Shown piece by piece: positions 56,434 to 64,000 of a stretch of DNA of 64,000 nucleotides; within the stretch, counting starts at the first letter, position 1, and each line of letters opens with the position of its first letter. This stretch comes from Taenia hydatigena. Lineage: Eukaryota > Platyhelminthes > Cestoda > Cyclophyllidea > Taeniidae. The notes below the pieces were generated by a model, which made no database searches, was not told where the DNA came from, and worked only from the letters and a program-made list of their open reading frames with translations. The stretch spans positions 32,681,971 to 32,745,970 of the forward strand of contig JADWOT020000001.1 of the NCBI GenBank assembly GCA_036345935.2. Direction: 5' to 3'. The position numbers were made by a program, and so were the translations under genes.

Positions 56434-58474
56434 CAGTAAAAGATCCAGATTTATCGGTCTGATGGGGTTCGCCCTGTTCAAACAAGGTCGGTGCGCAATG
56501 ATGGTAGCCGTCCTTTGAGGTGTCCAGAAGATAGCGAGAGAGTGCTGTTGCAGCGATGGATCGCTTCCGATAATTTAGGTCTTTAGAGAATGGAACGAGG
56601 TCGGTTAATTTCCTCAAAGCTGCTTATTAAGCACCCAAGTCATCCAAAGGCGAGCTACCATTCCAATGATTGATGAGAAGCAGTCGGCAGTACCACTTAC
56701 CGCTACCCAACTGCCAGTCAAGCTAACTGCAAACAACTTCGAGGGGCTCTTTTGCACATACGCCTTTAGTGTCACTGATTTGTGTTGATGGCACTCCAGC
56801 CCCTTCCCTACCTTGGGCATATTCTCAAGTAAGCAGGCTGTGCAAGCATTGCTCCTCTGGTGACTGGGCAATCATCATGCGGAGGTCACATGCTTGTGGT
56901 TTTGATTAACATTGATGGATAATTAGCCTCCAGGTAGAGCGACCTGTAGCACTGTGTACAATTTGTGACTGCAATGCCAGCAGCAGTGTGCCAACAAGTT
57001 CGTAAAGGACTGCACTAGGTTCAGCATTCACCTCTCCCTACTTAGATTTTTTTTAACGCTAATGATGGGATACTGCTCCTATCATGGCGCAAATGTCTTG
57101 GGAGTGTTTGATTTCCCACTCACCACAAGCCAAGTTAAGGCGCCAATTGGCTGTACGATGAGGGTTTCATTGTCGTGTGAAGGGTAGGTGCATCAACCTC
57201 TTTCTCAACTGTCGAACAGCTGAGGTTCCTTTTAAGATAGCTTACGCTTAGACGTGGTGACTTGGGGACCACGTAAGTGATGACTGCAGTTGCAGAATGC
57301 TATTGCTGCAAAGCATCAATGCGTTATGGCATTCTGTGCTTAATCTGCTGACTGGAAGCAGATGAGGAGGAGTGGACGCTAACTGGGCAAACGCAGCCAT
57401 TCCAATAGTCTTCTCCGAAGGACAACTGACATCACTCTCTGATCGATAGATGCTAAAAGGTGGTTTGGTAAATGTTGAACTGAACTGGGATGCGAGACAG
57501 GCAGCTGACTGGACCATTAAACGATACACTGGCACTGCGACATGCTACTCATTACTTAGTTAGTAGCTATGCGTTGTGTGCGGATGTCTCTTGGCCCACT
57601 GAATTTGCCTTTTATATAGATCGGTAACTGGTTAGTGCAGTTTGTTTGTGAGTCCGTCGTGCAACTGTTATGTAGGTTGATGGTCGGAGGAATTTACTGT
57701 GGTGAAGGTCAGCAGTGCAGGGAAGTCTGAAGAGCGTCATGTTTATTGCTGCTACCATCCACTTTCCTGAATGCCTTGAATGCCACAGCCAATTATATTA
57801 TCCTCTTGTCACTACTTCTCTATCTCGGTAGGTCGACGATCATCCGGAGACCAAGCCTGCGCCATACTTCTGGCAGCAAGCGAAACTCACTTGACGTGTC
57901 AATTAACGTTTGTGCCATCCAAAGTCAATCCAAAGGCATTATAACCATCTTAACCAAATCCCTGTCAGCCCATCTAAGCCTGAAATGCAGTGAGTAGACA
58001 CAACCACTTTTAATTGACGTCTCGAAGTGTAGTAACTCCACCGGCCATGTCGTGTTGCAACGGCATTGCTTGCATTGTTTTGCGCTACAATGGGTTCGGT
58101 GGGTTTTCATAAGCATGCCACTTAGTCGCCCAAGTTATTGAATGCCTGCCTGGTCGAACCTGCAAGCCAACTGATCATCCACCCCACGAACTGCTAGCAA
58201 TTGTGCTACTGTGTCAACTTTTTTAGTGTGTCGATACCACCACTGTTAACTGAGATCCCGAGATGTGGACAATCCACCACTCAATAGTGACGAAGTTGCA
58301 GATCAAGAAGTTCCGCATTTCGACTTCTGTGTTCAACACAGCTTGACAGAGAGATACAACCAACGTGCGCCACTGTCTTGTCTTCTTGTCTTGGGGTAAC
58401 CATTTAACTCACTTAATATCCACTGTAAGGCAAGTCTTTCCCATTAAAAACCAACTGTTTTTGGGTTGGAGCTA

Positions 58475-58783
58475 TCGGTGCTGCATTCTCGGCTCAGCTT
58501 CCATTGATAGATAAATGTTGGTTTCCTTGTCAACACCCGATAAGTCTAGAGCTAGAATGAGTGTGGGCAGACGGATTACTGAGAGGTTGACTGCATTGCG
58601 ACAGCAGTTCACCAGTGCAAAGACTAGGTACGTACAGAAGGAGGCTGTGTATACTACTTCATCCTCCGACAGCGTCATCACCAAATTAGCGAAGGATGAA
58701 ACTTGCGACGGTGCAGCTGCCTTGTCTGTCGTCGACGAGAAGATGAGGATTTGGAAATGAATTGCGTGCGAAACAACATCCAA
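58475..58783 (-). CDS. Diverged family 1-like membrane exon, open
   Basis: Minus-strand frame of 103 codons: HAIHFQILIFSS, then FANLVMTLSEDEVVYTASF, FALVNCCRNAVN, IRLPTLILALDLSGVD and IYLSMEA. The first half aligns with family 1 exon 1 (FQIAVFDPTID, F.D.LAMLSEEGVLY, FALLN). The second half aligns with 21390-21520. It has no internal stop, so this is one of the best-preserved relatives, but splice sites are not obvious and it lies at the edge of repeats P5 and P6. It may be a single surviving exon. Confidence 0.4.
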
Positions 58784-58999
58784 TCACTGGAGCGTGCCGG
58801 ACGCGAGTAGATGGATTAGGTGGACGGCCTCCAGACAGAGCGAAGCTGTTCTCTTGTGTGCTTTTACTGGGTGCAATGGCCGCAGTTTACTAACTCATTC
58901 GCAAAAGTGTACAATAGATCAAGCAATTGCCGCTCCCACATTGGCTTTCGTTTTGATGCGATGAAGCGATTAGGCTAAGAAGCCTCATTTACTCATTGT
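58581..58999. other. Boundary between P6 and P5 copies
   Basis: Apart from the 5' part of the membrane exon described at 58475-58783, nothing is recognised. Confidence 0.3.
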
Positions 59000-60870
59000 C
59001 CGTCCCTCATATCTTCAGTGATTTTAGTCCCTTCGCCTACTCATTACTACACAGGTGCAGAAGAAGCGGTTGAAGCGCAAGATGTAGCGAAATCACTTTT
59101 TGAATCATGCGATCATACAAAAGGGTAAGGAGCTGGGGGGTGGTAAAGAAGGGGCAAATGAGGACACTTGATCCTCGCTCATCATTGCACCAAAGAAGCT
59201 TTAGTATTGAGTCTGCGACACATTTCGATGGATTTGTTAGTTTCTGTGACTGCATTCGTGCATCCCCTTGCCCTCATCTTCTGCATAGGTTTTATTTCCT
59301 CAAAAAGACTGAAGTAAGAGCAGACAAAGAACATTCTTCATTGGTGATATGATGCTAGTTCAGTGAGTACTTTACTTTCTTAAAGACAGATGACGACGAT
59401 TCGGTAGCCAGAGACGTGTTCGTCGAACGCATTTCGTCTAACTTTGAAGACTAATTAGCTAAAGCGTAAATAATGCAAACGTGTCGACCTGACGAAGTGG
59501 CTACACATCCGTCTTCACTAGTGATGCTGCGGTCAGTCTGGCTGTAGAATTCAGCAGTGTTGCAACAGCGCCAATCGCATTAACAGTGGCGGTGGAGCAA
59601 CGGCACCGGTCCTGGATACTGATACCCACCTGCATCCAATCTACTCGTTTTGAGTGAATGAGGACCAAATAAGGAAAGACGAAATTCGCACCTTCACACA
59701 CCCTTGCAAATGCTGCCTCGATAAGTTTTGAGACTCGATGAACTTTGTCCTTACAAGCATCCAGTGACAATCACCGTCTCATGTCGATACGTACACTTCT
59801 TGCATGATTGGTGTCATGGGAGGTGTCCTTTCGACTCAAGCGAGTTTTTGTAATCTTCGCGGCCTTAGGAATCCACCGGGCACAGAGGAGGCAAGAAAAA
59901 GCGAGCAAAAATCTTTCCCATCTCACTGCTCGTCAGTAAATAGCTCTCGTGGTTTCGTCTTCGAGAATGCCGTGTAATGCCTGTTTTGACAACGCCGCAG
60001 GTGGCATCGACCACATCAATTGAAAGCGAATTCTCGAAGTAATAAAATGAAAGTATAGCTTAAAAGAGCTGATCGCAATGCATGCGGAGGTCGTGAATTT
60101 CGTCTTTCCTTCTTGATCTTTGCACTCTTGGAACAAGCAGAGTGTGAGCAGTTAGTACACAAAACCTCATGGAATCCAAATGCTCGAGTCTGGCGTGCTC
60201 GGGTTATTAGGAGCTGCTGCACACGCAGATGAAGCAGTCACATCGCCGCAATTTTCATGCTTCAGTGACTTTGCGAAGCTGCTATCAAGGGAGAAAATAG
60301 TCTGCGTGGCCTTCTTCTGCACAAACCGAGGCTGTGCACTGGTGAACTGCTGCTACTTGATGACATAATGACATTAGAGGTGTTGTTGTCAATTTAAATT
60401 AACTGTGATACTTGTTTTCTTGCCGTATTTTGATGTTTGGTTGATCGTGCTTTTTGCCTTTTATCCGCCTTCACTTTGGCATAGTGGTCTGATTCAAATC
60501 AAGTTTCGCTCAATTTAAGGCTAATATTCATTACCCATTTTGGGAAGCATCGTGTATAGGGGAATGGGATAAGCAACGGTACTTTAGGGTGGGTGGGTGA
60601 GTAGGTGTGAGGGACGCCATAGCAACCTGTAGGAGGTGGTCAGGATTAATCAAATAAGTAGAAAAAGGAAGCAGTAATTGATGAGGATAATTCACTAGAA
60701 TAACCAATACGCCAAGCAGTTGTCTCCTCTCAAGTTCACTTCACTTCTTAGCATCGGACCGTCGTCTCCCTTTTCCACTAGCCAAATGCCCTCGTACTTG
60801 ATGACTTCAGACCTCGCATGGAGTAGTCGGAATAAAGTCTGTGGCAATCAGAAGAAGGCGATGTCCAGCT
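59000..60870. repeat. Direct repeat P5, right copy
   Basis: Same orientation as 18700-21240 but about 0.6 kb shorter. The stretch at 20730-21060 of the left copy is largely missing here. Confidence 0.8.
60183..60368 (+). pseudogene. Family 1-like membrane exon, copy in P5
   Basis: The open frame reads AHADEAVTSPQFSCFSDFAK, then LLSREKIVCVAFFC and CALVNCCYLMT-stop. It is parallel to the 58.6-kb exon (TTDKAAAPSQVSSFANLVMT, LSEDEVVY, FALVNCC) and to the broken one at 20.2 kb. The frame ends soon after the helix, without the following IRLPT part. Confidence 0.45.
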
Positions 60871-62165
60871 AGCATAGTCATAGACACCTCTGTAGATATC
60901 ACACTTGCACGAAGTAAGCGCAATGAATGCGATAGTAAAGCCGACTGGATGGTTTCAAGGACGAAGTTAAGCGAGGTCTGATATTCATCGAGGCTGGTAG
61001 ACGTTGGATTTTGATGCCAACTGACCCAAAATAAATTCGGCAACTCAGCAGGTGAGATAGAAGTGAATCCAATTATCTCACACAAGCCAAGGGAACAATT
61101 TAAGTGAATTCCAACTTGAAAGTAGACTCTTGCCCGCGGTTAATGCATGAGGTGATTTGATCTTGCTGTCAGTCAAACCTGCAACAAGCACAACACGCGT
61201 CTCTTGTCGGCTCGCCTTGAAGGGATCAGATGTATCACAAGAAGCCTCGAACAAGTCAGCTGACCTCTTGCAGTAGTCTAAAAGCTAGCAATTTGGGTGA
61301 GCAATGCATTGTTGCATATGTTTTGTGACAAAGCAGCCCTGCGGTACCACAAAAGCGAAGCATCGTCATAAGTTTCCTTTTGCCTAGTAGTCAGTTGGAT
61401 GACTATTTGGGTGGTTGATGGACTAGTCAGTCAGTCAACGATTTGCGCAATAGCTATATTCAAAGTGTTGCTTCCTTTCTTACCTGATTGCTAGCCGGCT
61501 GGCTAGAAGCATGACAAGTTCACTAGGTAGGCAAAAGGGGCAGATGTTGGGCCGTTGGTGAATCAGTGCACTAAGTAGCTGCTGAGTAACCTGGACTAAC
61601 AGTCACACACTTTATAGTCCGTCCGTGATCGACTCCACCAACTAATTGGACCGCTGAGCTGCAAGGCAATAAAGGGATCCCGAACGGTGCAGTAATAAGT
61701 GATTGGGAAAAAAATGGAATTCATTAATTGAAATGAGTGTTGCACATACGAAAGTTGGCAATAGTGACTTCTTCAAGACTGTATCTGAACTTTTTAAGGG
61801 GAAACGTGAGATGAATGCGTGACTGCGTAAAATGAGTTGGCGGAAAGGAATATCGTGGGCGTCTTTGCCGTCTCACTGGTCCCTATGGCCGCATAATGCC
61901 ACTAGTTCATAAAAGGAGAAGATTGTGCTCCCATATCTGGGTGGACAATGGCCCATTCACTGCTTTGATGGGCTGATGACATCCGATCTCTTCACATTTT
62001 CAGAGTTTTTGAGAAGGATTTATGGACATTTGACACCAGATTTCACTCCTCCCTTTAGACGTCAGTAGAGCTGGCTAAAATACAAAAAACGCAACTGTTT
62101 GAAGGTAACTAGAGGGAATTTAGACAGATTGGAAGCAATGCACCTTCCCCTTCAGTTCGGAGCGG
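60871..62165. other. Unassigned segment
   Basis: 60880-61090 is partly repeated at 63180-63380 (direct): both have a GACACCTCT..., then AAGC.GACTG.ATGGTT, GA.GAAGTT and GAGG block. 61390-61660 is low-complexity sequence built of GGTTGGTT/AGTCAGTC-like steps. No gene is supported. Confidence 0.4.
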
Positions 62166-62429
62166 ATGCCAGAGTTTCAGAGACAGGGAGCTCAGTGCTC
62201 TCTCCCTCGTAACAGATTGTGGTTAACGAGTGCTCTTCAACCTCCTGTGCGAGTGACTGTAATTGCACTCCACTATGGACAGCCAAGTACGCCTCTCAAG
62301 AGAGGAGTCGGAGGAAGGCGAATGTTCAGGCTTGTAGGTCATCTTGGGGCAAAGTCGCACATACTGGACCAGGTTGTAATGTTTAAACTTGGCGTAAATG
62401 TGTACCACCTCGCTGTAGGTTAGTCGGAG

Positions 62430-62598
62430 TTGTCGAAAATCGACACTTTCTCTGCCTCGACGATCGATGTGCAAGCTATACAGCCATTTTACCATTTTGA
62501 TGACTCGATGATGATGTGGGACAACGCATTCGTCTGCGGAACTTCTTTCTGCGCCTACCTATCATTCAGTCAGTTCGCTTGTTTGCTTACGTGGGAAG
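62430..62598 (+). CDS. Most diverged family 1-like membrane exon, donor intact
   Basis: The open frame reads FSASTIDVQAI, then FYHFDDSMMMWDNAFVCG and TSFCAYLSFSQFACLLTW, ending at AAG-GTAAGT (62598/62599), a perfect donor. The alignment to family 1 exon 1 is PTIDVLSG, YFRDSLAML and LAYVSFALLN. It is not part of any repeat I could pair within the window. The preceding 85-codon frame (62166-62423) could be an earlier exon, but I see no conserved feature in it. This is the copy with fewest signs of damage. Confidence 0.4.
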
Positions 62599-62699
62599 GT
62601 AAGTGGCTGGACTGTGGGAAGGAGACTGCAACACGACCGGAAGGTCCCTTGCTGAGTGTAGTGCGTGTTATGTGACACACGTAGTTTCGCGTTTTTATT

Positions 62700-64000
62700 A
62701 GAAGATGGAAAATCTAGGAATGCTTAAAAGTCGCTCCAAATACTGCAGCTCATCAGGAGTTGCGATTGTGGCACCCACCCGTTCCCCTCATCAAGAAGTC
62801 CGGCTCCCATAGCCCCCCTTTGTATTCACTCATGGAACCCTGTGATGCCCTAACAAGTCTTTACCAATCAATTCTTTAAAATCAAAACCCATGTTCTTAG
62901 CTTCCATTTAAGCAAAAAATAGCATTCACATTCAAGGCAGTCATGCCACTCATCTTAATCTCTCTTAAGTACCCGCTGCTCGTTTATCGCCTGACCCGTT
63001 TGGCTACCCCAACTACCCCGTTAACCAACTATCTCAAACAGTGGTTTCTCAGAGAAATTCAGAGCCGACAGCTCACAGCAGTAGACTCTAACAAGCAAGG
63101 AGACGGAGAATATTCCCCTTGATTATTCCTCTCTGTATCTTATCTCCCTAGTGGATCCCAATGCCACCGAAATTATGAGGACTCTCTGAGGTCAGAAAGA
63201 CACCTCTATGGATCTCCCTGACACAAGGTGCTGTGACCGTAAAGCTGACTGAATGGTTGCAAAGATGAAGTTGGACGAGGTCCGAAATCCTTTGAGGCTA
63301 ATAAATGCACCTTTGAAAAGTCAAGTCGATTGATACTTGGCTCATCCTCTGCATGAACATGATTTGCTCATCTTACAGCCAGAAGCAAGACCGAAACCTT
63401 GTGCCTTAGTGAGTTGATGCCACAACTAGGCTTGTGGTCAGTAAGAAATCGCACACCCTTAAGACATTGGTTCCTACCGAGTCACCTCGCAGGGACTGAG
63501 CGCGTCACGAGTGGCCTTCTGCAATCCCGTTAATGTCTTGTAGTTGCACAAAGCTGTCAAGTGGAAAAAGGGATATCTTCTTTTGGACGCTTTGTTCCAT
63601 CATCGCTTAGAAAAGTCCACTGACATCCACCACCGTGAATACTAGCCATAGCCTAATACACCCATTCCCGTCTAACTAAAGGCTTTGAATTCTTTGGTTT
63701 GACAGTATCACAGACGAATGGCAAGTTAGTCAACCGATTAACACGTAGTCGATACCCGAAAGTGTGAGTGGGCTACTTGTTAGACCTGACCTAAATAGTT
63801 GCAGTCACAATGTGTGAATACATAACGATACTCCTGGTGACATTTGAAAAACGCAAGTGAGCTGACACTCGTGCGCCGTGACTAGGTGATCACCCAGTAC
63901 AATTGAATTGTAAAATATCGACAACACACTCTTCTGAAGCTCCTTTCAAACGGTCTTTGGCCAAATTGAAGGAAAATCACCTTCCGTGCAGAGTGAGACT
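62700..64000. other. Unassigned right end
   Basis: 63180-63380 partly repeats 60880-61090, and 63420-63560 resembles 22700-22850 (GGCTTGTGGT.AGTAAGA.. block). No coding or RNA feature was recognised. Confidence 0.4.

Larger units (their letters stand above)
55010..58580. repeat. Inverted repeat P6, right copy
   Basis: Reverse complement of 21400-24450. The two coding-like segments in it (55624-55923 minus, 56062-56433 plus) are better preserved here than in the left copy. The stretch 57220-57910 recurs in part at 37100-37640. Confidence 0.8.

Overview
This window looks like nuclear DNA of a multicellular animal, most likely a flatworm and possibly a tapeworm. It has no operons, no ribosome-binding sites and no long open frames (the longest uninterrupted ones are about 120 to 165 codons). 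It does contain GT-AG intron signatures, one of them a 41-bp intron seen twice, and small LTR retroelements of the TRIM type, a class described from taeniid tapeworms. The species assignment is an inference. I found no complete, clearly functional protein gene, no convincing tRNA or rRNA gene and no CRISPR array.

The main organising principle is segmental duplication. Most of the sequence occurs two to four times in the window, in both orientations. Layout: 1-6660 is an inverted repeat with a 4-kb loop. 7045-11035 (unit D), 30100-35192 (unit B) and 44950-50290 (unit C, inverted) are three copies of one multi-exon unit. 11045-12330 is inverted against 40600-41985, and 15590-17210 against 35194-36745. 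18700-21240 is repeated directly at 59000-60870. 21400-24450 is inverted against 55010-58580. 24500-27730 (unit A) and the left part of B are a tandem pair whose inverted partner is 50290-53190 (unit C).

Two protein-coding families can be recognised in the duplicated units by splice sites and by conservation of frame between copies. Family 1 (minus strand in A and B, plus strand in C) is a membrane protein with exons of 258, 198 and 74 bp. They encode a hydrophobic segment, a basic soluble tail and a short cysteine-rich C-terminus. Relatives of its membrane exon are scattered at about 20.2, 54.2, 58.6, 60.3 and 62.5 kb. Every copy that can be fully read carries a stop, a lost splice site or a truncation. 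Family 2 runs the other way and consists of many short exons with a likely membrane segment. I can name neither family.

The best-defined mobile element is a complete 915-bp TRIM at 29176-30090. It has two LTRs (201 and 189 bp), a primer-binding site matching the 3' end of animal tRNA-Leu, a polypurine tract, 5-bp target-site duplications and no visible gag or pol. The same site holds a solo LTR in unit A and is empty in unit C. Two further solo LTRs and four truncated LTRs give a relative history of the duplications.
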